Assembly: GCF_001425865.1 (NCBI RefSeq)
Contig: NZ_LMDS01000007.1
Location: 161,676-225,675 of the forward strand
Reading direction: 5' to 3'
DNA: 64,000 bases
Source: Rhizobacter sp. Root404
GTDB taxonomy: Bacteria > Pseudomonadota > Gammaproteobacteria > Burkholderiales > Burkholderiaceae_C
Part shown: piece by piece, positions 30,176 through 40,519 of the stretch
Numbering within the stretch: position 1 is the first letter of the stretch
Layout: the number at the start of each line of letters is the position of its first letter
Program-made: the position numbers and the translations under genes
Notes under the pieces: model-generated
What the model saw: the letters and a program-made list of their open reading frames with translations, nothing else
The model's database searches: none
What the model was told of the DNA's origin: nothing

Positions 30176-31252
30176 TCAGCGCCGCTCGACGATGACCGGC
30201 ACCAGCTGCAGCGCGCCGCGCACGCGCTCGGCCACGGTGCGCGCCTCGTCGCGGCGCGGGTACGGGCCGGCCTGCAGACGGAACACCGACGCGTCGTCGA
30301 ACACCGCGAGCAACGGCGACAGCCAGTCGAGTTCGGCGGCGACGCGCCGCTGGAAACCCTCGGCCCCGTCGCGGGCGCGGAAGGCGCCGAGCTGCACCCA
30401 GAAGCCGCGCGCCGGGACCGTGTAGGCGCGGGCGTCCGGTGCATCGGCCACCGGCGGCAGCGGTCCGGTGCTCGCGACCGGCGTCACCGCCGCGTCGGGA
30501 ACGGCCACCGCGGGCATCGGCGTGGACGCATCGGCCGCGACGGCCGCGACGCCCGGGGAGGCCGCGACGCCCGGGGAGGGCGCAGCGGCCGGCGGGGGCA
30601 CGTCGGCGGCCAGCACCGGTGCGCCCTCGCGACCACGCCGCCATGCCCCGGTCCGGATGTCGTCGAGCGTGATCCGCTGCAGCTCCACCGGCGCGACACC
30701 GCGCAACAGGTCGAGCTTCAACGCCGCGGTGTAGCTGAGGTCGACGATGCGGGTCGAGTGGAACGGCCCGCGGTCGTTGATCCGCACGACGATCTCGCGC
30801 CCGTTGGCGGGGTTGCGGATGCGCGCATAACTCGGGATCGGCAGCGTCGGGTGCGCCGCCGTCATCGCGTACATGTTGTAGATCTCGCCGCTGGCGGTAC
30901 GCCGGCCGTGGAACTTGCGGCCGTACCAGGACGCCAGGCCGCGTTCGGTGAACGGCGCGTCCTCGGTGATGGGCACGTAGCTCTTGCCGAGCAATTCGTA
31001 GGGCTTGTTCGGGCCGCCGCTGCGGATCGGCTCCAGGCGCGGCTCGGCATCGGGCACACGCGCGAGGTCGGGCGGCGGATTCGCCTCCGGGCCGTCGCGG
31101 TCGGACGGCAGCACGGACCGCGCCGGGACGCCGCCCGGCGATGGCGCCGGTCGGGTGGCACAGCCCGCCAGCCAGATCGCCAGCAGCACCGCGCACCAGG
31201 GGCCCACGGCGCGCCAGCGCGACCGGGCTCGATGCGGCAGGGTCGTCGTCAT
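30176..31252 (-). CDS. rlpA: RlpA family septal ring lytic transglycosylase, lipoprotein
   Basis: 358 residues. The lipoprotein signal ends LLAIWLAGC. A double-psi beta-barrel (about 90-200) carries GLASWYGRKFHGRRTASGEIYN and VVRINDRGPF, including the His and Asp used for cutting glycan strands. An Ala/Pro/Val-rich linker is followed by a C-terminal SPOR domain (FWVQLGAFRARDGAEGFQRR) that targets denuded septal peptidoglycan. The ATG at 31252 shares a base with the stop of the preceding flavin reductase gene (TGATG), so it is coupled. Confidence 0.92.
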   Translation of the reverse strand: MTTTLPHRARSRWRAVGPWCAVLLAIWLAGCATRPAPSPGGVPARSVLPSDRDGPEANPPPDLARVPDAEPRLEPIRSGGPNKPYELLGKSYVPITEDAPFTERGLASWYGRKFHGRRTASGEIYNMYAMTAAHPTLPIPSYARIRNPANGREIVVRINDRGPFHSTRIVDLSYTAALKLDLLRGVAPVELQRITLDDIRTGAWRRGREGAPVLAADVPPPAAAPSPGVAASPGVAAVAADASTPMPAVAVPDAAVTPVASTGPLPPVADAPDARAYTVPARGFWVQLGAFRARDGAEGFQRRVAAELDWLSPLLAVFDDASVFRLQAGPYPRRDEARTVAERVRGALQLVPVIVERR

Positions 31253-31875
31253 CACGCCGGTGGGCGCCGCATCCGGAACAGCTGCTCCGGCCCGATCTCG
31301 AAGTAGTCGGCCGGTCCACCCGCACGCAGGATCGGCCGCGCCGCGGCGGTGTCGTAGACGCCGTTCTTCAACAGCGCCTTGTCGATGTGCACCGCGACGA
31401 CCTCGCCGAGCGTCAGCCACGTCGGCACCGGCGTGCCGTCCACGCCCTGCAGCTGCACGATCTGCGTCACCCGGCATTCGAACGACACCGGGCTCTCGGC
31501 CACGCGCGGCACCGCGATCAACCGCGACGGTGCCGGCGTGAGGCCGGCGAGCTCGAACTCGTTCACCTCCGGCGGCACCGGCGCGCAGCTCGCGTTCATG
31601 CGCTCGGCGAGCGGCCGGGTCGCGAGGTTCCACACGAACTCGCGCGTCGCCTGGACGTTGTGCAGCGTGTCCTTCGCGCCGATGCTGGCGAAGCCGACGA
31701 TCGGCGGCACGTAGTTGAAGGCGTTGAAGAAGCTGTACGGCGCCAGGTTCAGCGCACCGGCCGCGTTCATCGACGAGATCCAGCCGATCGGTCGCGGCCC
31801 GACGATCGCGTTGAAGGGGTCGTGCGGCAGGCCGTGGCCCAGCCGCGGTTCGTAGAAGTGGGTGTCGGAACTCAT
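31252..31875 (-). CDS. Flavin reductase family (FMN-binding split barrel) protein
   Basis: 207 residues of the flavin-reductase-like split-barrel fold. FNAIVGPRPIGWISSMNAAGALNLAPYSFFNAF is the typical FMN-binding N-terminal block, followed by DTLHNVQATREFVWNLA and the strand pair AESPVSFECRVTQIVQL. Members reduce free flavin for partner monooxygenases or simply bind FMN. No monooxygenase gene adjoins it. It is upstream of and coupled to rlpA, an arrangement whose meaning is unclear. Confidence 0.88.
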   Translation of the reverse strand: MSSDTHFYEPRLGHGLPHDPFNAIVGPRPIGWISSMNAAGALNLAPYSFFNAFNYVPPIVGFASIGAKDTLHNVQATREFVWNLATRPLAERMNASCAPVPPEVNEFELAGLTPAPSRLIAVPRVAESPVSFECRVTQIVQLQGVDGTPVPTWLTLGEVVAVHIDKALLKNGVYDTAAARPILRAGGPADYFEIGPEQLFRMRRPPA

Positions 31876-32086
31876 GCGCGCACTGTAGGCGTTGTGGCGG
31901 CTCGTTGCCCGGCGACCCGGTTTGGCGCGACGGCTGGCCTGACAACTATTCCTGCCGAACCCCTGTCGCGGCGGCGCCGGCCAACCCGGGCGTCCCGTGG
32001 CGGCTCGAAGCGGTGCGCAGGACCGAACGGCCGACGCTGCACTGCCGCGCGGCGACCTTGCGGGGCCTGCGTGGCAGACTCGGAGC

Positions 32087-33997
32087 ATGTCCATTGCCGC
32101 CCTGCGCGTGCTGTCGGTCATCCCGCCGATGACGCAGCTGAACACGCCCTACCCGTCGACCGCCTACCTGACCGGCTTCCTGCGCTCGCGCGGCGTCGAC
32201 GCGGTGCAGGAAGATCTTGCGCTCGCGCTCGTGCTGCAGCTGTTCTCGGTCGACGGGCTGAAGCAGTTGCGCGCGGCGATCGATGCACTGCCCGCGCGCA
32301 CGCCGGGCCTCGACGCGTTCGTGGCCCAGTTCGAGCGCCATCTCGCGACGATCACGCCGACGATCGCGTTCCTGCAGGGCCGCGACCCGACGATCGGCCA
32401 CCGCATCGCCGGCCGCGCCTTCCTGCCCGAGGGAATGCGTTTCGACTCGCTCGATGTCTACATCGCCGAGGACGGCGAGGACCCGCTCGCCTGGGCGTTC
32501 GGCGCGCTCGGCATGCAGGACCGCGCACGCCACATCGCGACGCTTTACCTGAACGACATCGCCGACGTGCTGCGCGATGCGGTCGACCCGCGCTTCGAGT
32601 TCGTGCGCTATGCCGAATCGCTGGCGCAGAGCCAGCCGACCTTCGAGCCGCTGGCCGCCGCGCTCGCCGCCCCGTTGAACCTGGTCGACCGCACGCTGGT
32701 CGATCTGACACGGGACGCGCTGCAGCGCCACGCGCCGCGCGTCGTGCTGGTCTCGGTGCCGTTCCCGGGCTCGGTCTACGCGGCGTTCCGGATCGCGCAG
32801 GCGGTCAAGGCGCACGACCCGACGATCGTCACCGTGCTCGGTGGCGGCTTCGTCAACACCGAACTGCGCGAGCTGACCGAGCCGCGCGTGTTCGACCACT
32901 TCGACTACGTCACGCTCGACGCCGGCGAGCGGCCGCTGCTCGCGCTGCTCGAGCATCTGCAAGGCAGGCGCTCGTCGCAGCGACTTGTTCGCACCTTCGT
33001 GCGCGATGCCCAGACGCAAGCCGTGCGCTACGTCAACCTCGTCGAGCCCGACATCGCCTTTGCGGACGTCGGCACGCCGACCTGGGACGGCTTGCCGCTC
33101 GACCGCTACCTGTCGCTGCTCGACATGCTGAACCCGATGCACCGACTCTGGTCCGACGGGCGCTGGAACAAGCTGACCGTCGCGCAGGGCTGCTACTGGA
33201 AGAAGTGCAGCTTCTGCGACGTGAGCCTGGACTACATCTCGCGCTACGAGGGCGCATCGGCCGAGACGCTGGTCGACCGGATCGAGGCGATCGTCGCGGA
33301 GACCGGCCAGACCGGCTTCCACTTCGTCGACGAGGCCGCGCCGCCCAAGGCGCTGAAGACGCTCGCCGCCGAACTGCAGCGGCGCCAGCTCTCGATCTCG
33401 TGGTGGGGCAACATCCGTTTCGAGAAGTCGTTCAGTCCCGGGCTGTGCCAGCAGCTCGCGGACAGCGGCTGCATCGCCATCTCCGGCGGGCTGGAAGTGG
33501 CGTCGGACCGCTTGCTGGACCTGATGAAGAAGGGTGTGTCGGTCGAGCAGGTCGCGCGCGTGACCAAGGGCTTCTCCGACGCCGGCATCCTGGTGCACGC
33601 GTACCTGATGTACGGCTTCCCGACGCAGACCGTGCAGGACACCGTCGACGCGCTCGAGTACGTGCGCCAGCTGTTCGAGGCGGGCTGCATCCAGTCCGGC
33701 TTCTTCCACCGCTTCGCCTGCACGGTGCACTCGCCGGTGGGCCAGAACCCCGCCGACTACGGCGTGACGCTGCAGCCCCTGCCGCCGGTCAGCTTCGCGA
33801 AGAACGACATCGGCTTCATCGACCCCACCGGCACCGATCACGACGCGCTCGGCGTCGGGCTGAAGAAGGCGCTTTACAACTACATGCACGGGATCGGCCT
33901 CGACGAGGACGTGCGCCAGTGGTTCGACTTCCCGCTGCCCAAGACCAAGGTGCACAGACACAGGATCGCTCGCGCCCTGGCGCTCGCGGCAGCGTGA
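32087..33997 (+). CDS. B12-binding-domain radical SAM protein
   Basis: 636 residues. The N-terminal part (about 1-280) resembles the cobalamin-binding fold, including VVLVSVPFPGSVYAAFRIAQAVK and VLGGGFVNTELREL. The radical SAM core has GCYWKKCSFCD with three cysteines at about 369, 374 and 377, spaced C-x4-C-x2-C, and later ISGGLEVASDRLLDLMKKGV and HAYLMYGFPTQT. The chemistry is unknown; relatives methylate or rearrange varied substrates. The start used is ATG 32087, where the ribosome site (GGAG) is too close, so the start is less certain. No pathway partner adjoins it. Confidence 0.87.
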   Translation: MSIAALRVLSVIPPMTQLNTPYPSTAYLTGFLRSRGVDAVQEDLALALVLQLFSVDGLKQLRAAIDALPARTPGLDAFVAQFERHLATITPTIAFLQGRDPTIGHRIAGRAFLPEGMRFDSLDVYIAEDGEDPLAWAFGALGMQDRARHIATLYLNDIADVLRDAVDPRFEFVRYAESLAQSQPTFEPLAAALAAPLNLVDRTLVDLTRDALQRHAPRVVLVSVPFPGSVYAAFRIAQAVKAHDPTIVTVLGGGFVNTELRELTEPRVFDHFDYVTLDAGERPLLALLEHLQGRRSSQRLVRTFVRDAQTQAVRYVNLVEPDIAFADVGTPTWDGLPLDRYLSLLDMLNPMHRLWSDGRWNKLTVAQGCYWKKCSFCDVSLDYISRYEGASAETLVDRIEAIVAETGQTGFHFVDEAAPPKALKTLAAELQRRQLSISWWGNIRFEKSFSPGLCQQLADSGCIAISGGLEVASDRLLDLMKKGVSVEQVARVTKGFSDAGILVHAYLMYGFPTQTVQDTVDALEYVRQLFEAGCIQSGFFHRFACTVHSPVGQNPADYGVTLQPLPPVSFAKNDIGFIDPTGTDHDALGVGLKKALYNYMHGIGLDEDVRQWFDFPLPKTKVHRHRIARALALAAA

Positions 33998-34107
33998 CGT
34001 CAGCCACGCCGCCGGCCCGGGGTTGACCGCGCTGGCCGCGAGCGCCTGCATCCGCTATCTTCCTCGGCAGGGTCAGCGGTGGCCCGATACCACGAGGAGC
34101 GTTTGAC

Positions 34108-34524
34108 ATGCAATTGGGCACCTACCTGTTTTTCGACGGCCGCTGCGAAGAGGCCGCCGCGTTCTACGAGAAGGCGATCGGCGCCGAGACCGAATACATG
34201 ATGCGCTACAGCGACAGCCCGGATCCGCACCCGCCGGGCATGGTGCCGCCCGGCTTCGAGAACAAGGTGATGCACATGACGCTGAAGATCGGCGACCACT
34301 CGGTGATGGCCGCCGACGATTGCACCGGTCACCCCAGGTTCCAGGGCTTCTCGCTGTCGCTCGCGGTCAAGGACGAAGCGGAGGCCGAGCGCGTGTTCGG
34401 TGCGCTCGGCGACGGCGGCCAGGTGACGATGCCGCTGACCAAGACCTTCTTCGCGCCGAAGTTCGGCATGCTCACCGACCGCTTCGGCATCGGCTGGATG
34501 GTGATGGTCGGGGACGGTTCGTGA
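34108..34524 (+). CDS. VOC family protein (PhnB-like)
   Basis: 138 residues resembling PhnB/3-demethylubiquinone-type VOC proteins: GTYLFFDGRCEEAAAFYEKAIGAE, VMHMTLKIGDHSVMAADD, and WMVMVGD at the end. Its catalytic role is not known. The stop overlaps the GTG start of the following SRPBCC gene (GTGA at 34521-34524), so the two are produced together; VOC plus SRPBCC pairs are common in proteobacteria, often under a small regulator that is absent here. Confidence 0.9.
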   Translation: MQLGTYLFFDGRCEEAAAFYEKAIGAETEYMMRYSDSPDPHPPGMVPPGFENKVMHMTLKIGDHSVMAADDCTGHPRFQGFSLSLAVKDEAEAERVFGALGDGGQVTMPLTKTFFAPKFGMLTDRFGIGWMVMVGDGS

Positions 34525-35048
34525 TCAAGGCCCTTGCGCTCGCCGTCGTCGCGCTGGTCGCCGGCGTGCTGATCTTCGCGACCACCAAGCCGGACACCTT
34601 CTCGGTCCAGCGATCGGCCACGATCAAGGCACCGCCGGAGAAGATCTTCGCGGTGCTGAACGACTTCCACCGCTGGACCGAGTGGTCGCCCTGGGAGAAG
34701 CTCGACCCGGCGATGAAGCGCACGCTCGGCGGCGCACCCGCCGGCAAGGGCGCGACCTACGCCTGGGAAGGCAACGGCAAGGCCGGCGCGGGACGCATGG
34801 AGATCGTCGAGTCGGCACCGGCGAGCAGGGTCGGCATCCAGCTCGATTTCATCAAGCCGTTCGAAGGGCACAACCTGACCGTCTTCATGTTGACGCCGCA
34901 GGGCGACGCCACGCAGGTGAACTGGTCGATGACCGGGCCGACGCCGTTCGTCTCGAAGCTCATGCAGGTGTTCGTCGACATGGACAAGATGATCGGCAAG
35001 GACTTCGAGGAAGGGCTGGCGAACCTGAAGGCGTTGACGGAGAAGTAG
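34521..35048 (+). CDS. SRPBCC (START-like) family protein with N-terminal membrane helix
   Basis: 175 residues starting at GTG. A hydrophobic helix (about 4-22) is followed by a START-like domain: SVQRSATIKAPPEKIFAVLNDFHRWTEWSPWEKLDPAM, KAGAGRMEIVESAPASRVGIQLDFIKPFEG and the C-terminal long helix MIGKDFEEGLANLK. Such domains bind hydrophobic ligands. It is translationally coupled to the VOC gene and convergent with the MBL-fold gene. Confidence 0.88.
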   Translation: MIKALALAVVALVAGVLIFATTKPDTFSVQRSATIKAPPEKIFAVLNDFHRWTEWSPWEKLDPAMKRTLGGAPAGKGATYAWEGNGKAGAGRMEIVESAPASRVGIQLDFIKPFEGHNLTVFMLTPQGDATQVNWSMTGPTPFVSKLMQVFVDMDKMIGKDFEEGLANLKALTEK

Positions 35049-35055
35049 GGACGGG

Positions 35056-36180
35056 TCAGTCGACCGGCCAGGGCATCGCCTTCGGCAGCGTCATCGGCTC
35101 GGGCTCGGTGGCCGCAGACTTCGGAGCCGGCCGTGCGTCGACCTCGCGCCACCACGGCGTGACGGACTCGGCGCGTGACGGCTCGACCGCCTCGCCGAGC
35201 CGCGGCATCACCAGCCGCGCGTCGTGCTGCGGCGCCAGCGCGAGCAGCGTTTCGGCGGGCGCGTCCCAGTCGTGCACCGCGAGCGCGAAGGTGCCCCAGT
35301 GCACCGGCAGGAACGCGCCGCCGCCGAGCAGCTTGTAGGCTTCGAGCGCGTTCTCGGGGCCGAGGTGGATGTCGCCCCACGAGGGGTGGAACGCGCCGAC
35401 CTCGAGCATCACCAGGTCGAACGGGCCGAGTCGCTCGCGGATCGTCGTGTACTCGCTGGTGAGACCGGTGTCGCCGCTGAAGAAGACCGAGTGCTTCTCG
35501 GTCCGGATCGCGAGCGACGACCACAGCGTCGCGTTGCGGTCCTTCAGCCCGCGGCCCGAGAAATGCTGCGACGGCGCGGCGGTGATCGTCAGCTCGCTGC
35601 CCGGCAAGGTATGCGACTCCCACCAGTCCAGCTCGGTGATGCGCTCCGGCGCGACGCCGAACGCCTCCAGGTGCGCGCCGACGCCGAGCGAGGTGACGAA
35701 GGGCACGCCCATGCGCGCGAGCTCCTGGATCGTCGGGTAGTCGAGGTGGTCGTAGTGGTCGTGCGAGACCAGCACCAGGTCGACAGGCGGCAAGGCGCGC
35801 AGCGCGATCGGCACCGGCTGGAAGCGCTTGGGCCCGGCGATGCGCGACGGCGACGCGCGCGGGCCCCAGACCGGGTCGGTCAGCACGCGGTGGCCGTCGA
35901 TCTCGATCAGCACGGTCGAGTGGCCAAGCCAGGTCGCGCGCAGGCCGGTATCGGGCGGCTTGCGCCATCCGTCGAGCGGGTTCACGGACGGCAGCGGCGC
36001 CTTCGGCAGCCGGCGCGGGCCGCCGCAGAGGAACTCGCTCAGCGTCGGCTTGGGCGCCGCGGTGTCGCGCAGCCCGGGCGCGATCGGGTGCTGGTTGCGG
36101 AACGAATGGCCGGTCCACAACGGGGACGCGCGCATGCGTTCGAGGCGGGCGCCGTCGGGCTTCTTGCCGAGTGATTTCAT
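35056..36180 (-). CDS. MBL-fold metallo-hydrolase, UlaG/NAPE-PLD-like
   Basis: 374 residues. The metal-binding signature is LVSHDHYDHLDYPTI (HxHxDH), followed by a GDTGLTSEY Asp and the distal VHWGTF His, complete for a dinuclear metal centre. The N-terminal GHSTVLIEIDGHRVLTDPVWGPRASP block is typical of the family that includes N-acyl-phosphatidylethanolamine phospholipase D-like and UlaG-like proteins. The chosen start is Met 36180; an open extension to 36261 exists. The substrate is unknown. Confidence 0.9.
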   Translation of the reverse strand: MKSLGKKPDGARLERMRASPLWTGHSFRNQHPIAPGLRDTAAPKPTLSEFLCGGPRRLPKAPLPSVNPLDGWRKPPDTGLRATWLGHSTVLIEIDGHRVLTDPVWGPRASPSRIAGPKRFQPVPIALRALPPVDLVLVSHDHYDHLDYPTIQELARMGVPFVTSLGVGAHLEAFGVAPERITELDWWESHTLPGSELTITAAPSQHFSGRGLKDRNATLWSSLAIRTEKHSVFFSGDTGLTSEYTTIRERLGPFDLVMLEVGAFHPSWGDIHLGPENALEAYKLLGGGAFLPVHWGTFALAVHDWDAPAETLLALAPQHDARLVMPRLGEAVEPSRAESVTPWWREVDARPAPKSAATEPEPMTLPKAMPWPVD

Positions 36181-36259
36181 GGGTCGATGAGCGGGTGCCA
36201 GGTCAGCCCGCACGATACGCCGCTCGCCGCGCACGCGCCCGGCATGGCAAGATGCAGCC

Positions 36260-36550
36260 ATGGGACAAGGCTTCGGAATCGAATCGCACGGTGCGCACCG
36301 CCACGGCGCGCACCGCCCTCCGGCCCGCTACCTGGTCGTGATCGACGCCGGCGGCGAACAGATCGCCCGCCTGTTCGACGAGCATCGGGCGCTGGTGGCC
36401 GAGTTCGACGCGGGCACCGAAGAGGTGGCCGTGATGGCCAAGGGCCTCGCGCCGCAGAACGGCGCCGATGCCGCCGAGTGGGACCAGGCCCTGGCCAGCC
36501 ACAGCGCGCGCGAGCGCGCCTCGGCCGACATCTACCTGCTGGATCTCTAG
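36260..36550 (+). CDS. Hypothetical protein
   Basis: 96-residue soluble protein with a histidine-rich N-terminus (ESHGAHRHGAHRPP), then RYLVVIDAGGEQIARLFDEHRALVAEFDAGTEEVAVMAKGL. I do not recognise a family. It starts with ATG in the divergent spacer from the MBL-fold gene and ends 4 bases before the convergent thiolase gene. Clean flanking boundaries and protein-like composition favour a real gene. Confidence 0.65.
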   Translation: MGQGFGIESHGAHRHGAHRPPARYLVVIDAGGEQIARLFDEHRALVAEFDAGTEEVAVMAKGLAPQNGADAAEWDQALASHSARERASADIYLLDL

Positions 36551-36554
36551 CCCG

Positions 36555-37760
<1,206 letters not shown>

Positions 37761-37782
37761 GAGGTGGTCTCCGATATCAAGG

Positions 37783-38418
37783 TCATGCGATCAGCGGCAC
37801 GCCGCTGAGCTTCTGCAACTCGTCGTGCGACAGGCCCGAGGTGTTCTCGACCACCTTGAGCCCCTGCGGCGTCACGTCGATCACCGCGAGGTCGGTGTAG
37901 ACGCGGCTGACGCAGCCGATGCCGGTCAAGGGGTAGCTGCACTGCGCGATCAGCTTGCTCGCGCCCTGCTTGGTCAGGTGCTCCATCATCACGAAGGTCC
38001 GCTTGGCGCCGATCGCCAGGTCCATCGCGCCGCCGACCGCGGGGATCGCATCGGCGCCGCCGGTGTGCCAGTTCGCGAGGTCGCCGGTGGCCGAGACCTG
38101 GAACGCGCCGAGCACGCAGATGTCGAGGTGGCCGCCGCGCATCATCGCGAAGCTGTCGGCGTGGTGGAAGTACGCGCCGCCGGGCAGCAGCGTGACCGGC
38201 TGCTTGCCGGCGTTGATCAGGTCGTAGTCTTCCTCGCCCGGCGCGGGCGCCGGGCCCATGCCGAGCAGGCCGTTCTCGCTGTGCAGGAAGATCTCGCGTT
38301 CCTTCGGCAGGTGGTTGGCCACCAGCGTCGGCAGGCCGATGCCGAGGTTGACGTACGAGCCTTCGGGGATGTCGCGGGCGACGCGGGCCGCCATCTGGTC
38401 ACGGTTCAGCTTGTTCAT
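37783..38418 (-). CDS. pcaJ: 3-oxoacid (3-oxoadipate) CoA-transferase subunit B
   Basis: 211 residues. It forms a heteromer with the A subunit and moves CoA from succinyl-CoA to 3-oxoadipate. The CoA-transferase family 1 signature SENGLLGMG carries the catalytic Glu, and GIGLPTLVANHLP is the usual N-terminal block. Ten bases separate it from pcaI and 22 from pcaF, so the three make an operon. Confidence 0.94.
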   Translation of the reverse strand: MNKLNRDQMAARVARDIPEGSYVNLGIGLPTLVANHLPKEREIFLHSENGLLGMGPAPAPGEEDYDLINAGKQPVTLLPGGAYFHHADSFAMMRGGHLDICVLGAFQVSATGDLANWHTGGADAIPAVGGAMDLAIGAKRTFVMMEHLTKQGASKLIAQCSYPLTGIGCVSRVYTDLAVIDVTPQGLKVVENTSGLSHDELQKLSGVPLIA

Positions 38419-38428
38419 CGTCGGTCCC

Positions 38429-39130
38429 TCACGCGGCCTGCTTGAAACCGGCCGCGGCTGTCGCGGTGCGCGCGATCTTCACGACCCGCTGCACGAAGAT
38501 GCCGGGCGTGACGATGTGCTCCGGGTCGAGTTCGCCGAGCGCGACGAAGTCGTGGACGGAGGCCACCGTGACCCTGGCCGCCATCGCCATGATCGGCCCG
38601 AAGTTGCGCGCGGTCTTGCGGTAGGTCAGGTTGCCCCAGCGGTCGCCGCGCTCGGCCTTGATCAGCGCCAGGTCGGCATGGATCGGTGACTCGAACACGT
38701 ACATGCGGCCGTCGATCTCGCGCGTCTCCTTGCCCTTGGCGAGGTCGGTGCCGTAGCCGGTCGGCGTGAAGAAGCCGCCGATGCCGGCGCCCGCCGCGCG
38801 GATGCGCTCGGCCAGGTTGCCCTGCGGCACGAGTTCGAGTTCGAGCTTTCCACTGCGGTACAGGCCGTCGAACACCTGCGAATCGGCCTGACGCGGAAAC
38901 GAGCAGATGATCTTGCGGACGCGGCCCGCCTTCAGCAGCGCGGCCAGTCCGGTCTCGCCGTTGCCGGCGTTGTTGTTGACGATGACCAGGTCCTTCGCGC
39001 CCTGCGCGATCAGCGCGTCGATCAGCTCGTTCGGCTGGCCGGCGCCGCCGAAGCCGCCGATCATCACGGTGGCGCCGTCCGGCGTGCCGGCGACCGCGTC
39101 GGCGACGGACGCGACTTGCTTGTCGATCAT
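38429..39130 (-). CDS. pcaI: 3-oxoacid (3-oxoadipate) CoA-transferase subunit A
   Basis: 233 residues, partner of PcaJ. The signature VMIGGFGGAGQPNELIDAL is followed by IVNNNAGNGETGLAALL and the family GGFFTPTGYGT. It is the first gene of the pcaIJF operon. A regulator is not adjacent; the upstream neighbour is a RibD-like reductase on the same strand. Confidence 0.94.
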   Translation of the reverse strand: MIDKQVASVADAVAGTPDGATVMIGGFGGAGQPNELIDALIAQGAKDLVIVNNNAGNGETGLAALLKAGRVRKIICSFPRQADSQVFDGLYRSGKLELELVPQGNLAERIRAAGAGIGGFFTPTGYGTDLAKGKETREIDGRMYVFESPIHADLALIKAERGDRWGNLTYRKTARNFGPIMAMAARVTVASVHDFVALGELDPEHIVTPGIFVQRVVKIARTATAAAGFKQAA

Positions 39131-39191
39131 GGAGCTGCTCCGCGCCGGTCGTCCGGCCTGTGGCGAGAGCGCAAGAATAGCCGTTCCGCCT

Positions 39192-39875
39192 TCACCCGCC
39201 CGACGGCGGCGGCGCGCCGCTGGCGGCCGCGCGCCGGCTCAGCACCACGTGCATCGCGCTCGGCGTGCCGGCGTGCTCGGTGCATTCGTAGCCGAGCGCC
39301 GTGAGGTCGATCCCGCCCAGCAGCGACTCGCCGCTGCCGAGCAGCGCCGGGGCCAGCGCGAGGTGGACTTCGTCGACCAGCCCGGCCTGCAGGTACTGGC
39401 GGATGGTCGCGACACCGCCGCCGATGCGCACGTCGCGCGTCCCGGCCGCCGCGCGGGCCCGTTCCAGCGCGGCGTGGATGCCGTCGGTGACGAAGTGGAA
39501 GCTCGTGCCGCCGGCCATCTCGATCGACGCCCTCGGATGGTGCGTCAGCACGAACGCCGGGACGTGGTACGGCGGGTTGTCGCCCCACCAGCCGCGCCAC
39601 GAGTCGTCCGGCCACGGCCCGCGCACCGGGCCGAACATGTTGCGCCCGAGGATCCACGCGCCGGTGTTCGCGAAGCCGCGCGCCGCGAAGTCGTCGTCGA
39701 TGCCGGTCTCGCCGCCTGCTGCGCCGAACACCTTCTGCTGCATGGTGCGGGTCGGGAACGCCCAGCCCATCAGCGCCGGCCCGCCGACGCCCAGCGGGTT
39801 CTCGAGACTTTGCCGGGGACCGGCGCTGAAACCGTCGACGGAAACGCCGACGCAGCAGACCTTGACGATGCTCAT
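39192..39875 (-). CDS. RibD C-terminal / dihydrofolate reductase-like protein
   Basis: 227 residues of the RibD_C (DHFR-like) family: VCCVGVSVDGFSAGP at the N-terminus, GAWILGRNMFGP in the middle, and RIGGGVATIRQYLQAGLVDEVHLALAPALLGSGE, the most conserved block. Such stand-alone proteins are NADPH-dependent reductases of uncertain substrate, distinct from true RibD because the deaminase domain is missing. It is single or loosely linked to pcaIJF downstream. Confidence 0.88.
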   Translation of the reverse strand: MSIVKVCCVGVSVDGFSAGPRQSLENPLGVGGPALMGWAFPTRTMQQKVFGAAGGETGIDDDFAARGFANTGAWILGRNMFGPVRGPWPDDSWRGWWGDNPPYHVPAFVLTHHPRASIEMAGGTSFHFVTDGIHAALERARAAAGTRDVRIGGGVATIRQYLQAGLVDEVHLALAPALLGSGESLLGGIDLTALGYECTEHAGTPSAMHVVLSRRAAASGAPPPSGG

Positions 39876-39990
39876 GCGGAACTCCTGCGCGAAATGCGCG
39901 GTTCAAGACTGTCCTTATTGTGTCGAAATAGGTCCACTGCCCTGCCGTCGAGGGGCGCCGCCCCTTCCCACTCCATTGCACAGGACCACC

Positions 39991-40482
39991 ATGAAGCTCC
40001 ATTCCATCGCAGCGACTGTCGCCCTCACGCTGTTCACCCTGGGCAGCGCCCACGCCGCCGACCCCAAGGCGACCATCGCCGACCTGGACGCGCGCCTGGC
40101 CAAGATCGGCGTCGCCAAGGTCGACGGCACCGACAAGGCCGGTGACAAGACCGTGCCAGCGCTCTATTTCGGCGAGCGCAAGATCAACAACAACTACGAC
40201 GTGGTCGACGCGGTGCGCAAGGCGCACGATGCGACCGCGACCGTCTTCGTCAAGGACGGCGACGAGTTCGTACGCGTCAGCACCAACGTGCTCACGCCCG
40301 AGGGCAAGCGCGGCGTCGGCACCCAGCTGGCACGCAACAAGGCCTACGAAGCGGTCATCAAGGGCACCCAGTACTGCGGCCCGATCGACGTGCTCGGCAC
40401 CGCGTTCGACGCCTGCTACAACCCGATCAAGGATGCGGGCGGCAAGCTGGTCGGCGTGAGCTACATCGGCCACAAGAAGTAA
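39991..40482 (+). CDS. Periplasmic stand-alone Cache-domain protein
   Basis: 163 residues with a signal peptide (cleaved near GSAHA-AD). The mature part matches the Cache 3/Cache 2 sensing fold used by chemoreceptors and kinases: TVPALYFGERKINNNYDVVDAVRKA, ATVFVKDGDEFVRVSTNVLTPEGKRGVGT and YCGPIDVLGTAFDACYNPIKDAGGKLVGVSYIG. There is no membrane anchor or output domain. It lies 37 bases before a chemoreceptor gene and probably shares its transcript; it may be a soluble ligand-presenting partner of that receptor. Confidence 0.85.
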   Translation: MKLHSIAATVALTLFTLGSAHAADPKATIADLDARLAKIGVAKVDGTDKAGDKTVPALYFGERKINNNYDVVDAVRKAHDATATVFVKDGDEFVRVSTNVLTPEGKRGVGTQLARNKAYEAVIKGTQYCGPIDVLGTAFDACYNPIKDAGGKLVGVSYIGHKK

Positions 40483-40519
40483 TCCCCCTCACGTGTCGCA
40501 CGCCGACGGAGACCGCCCC

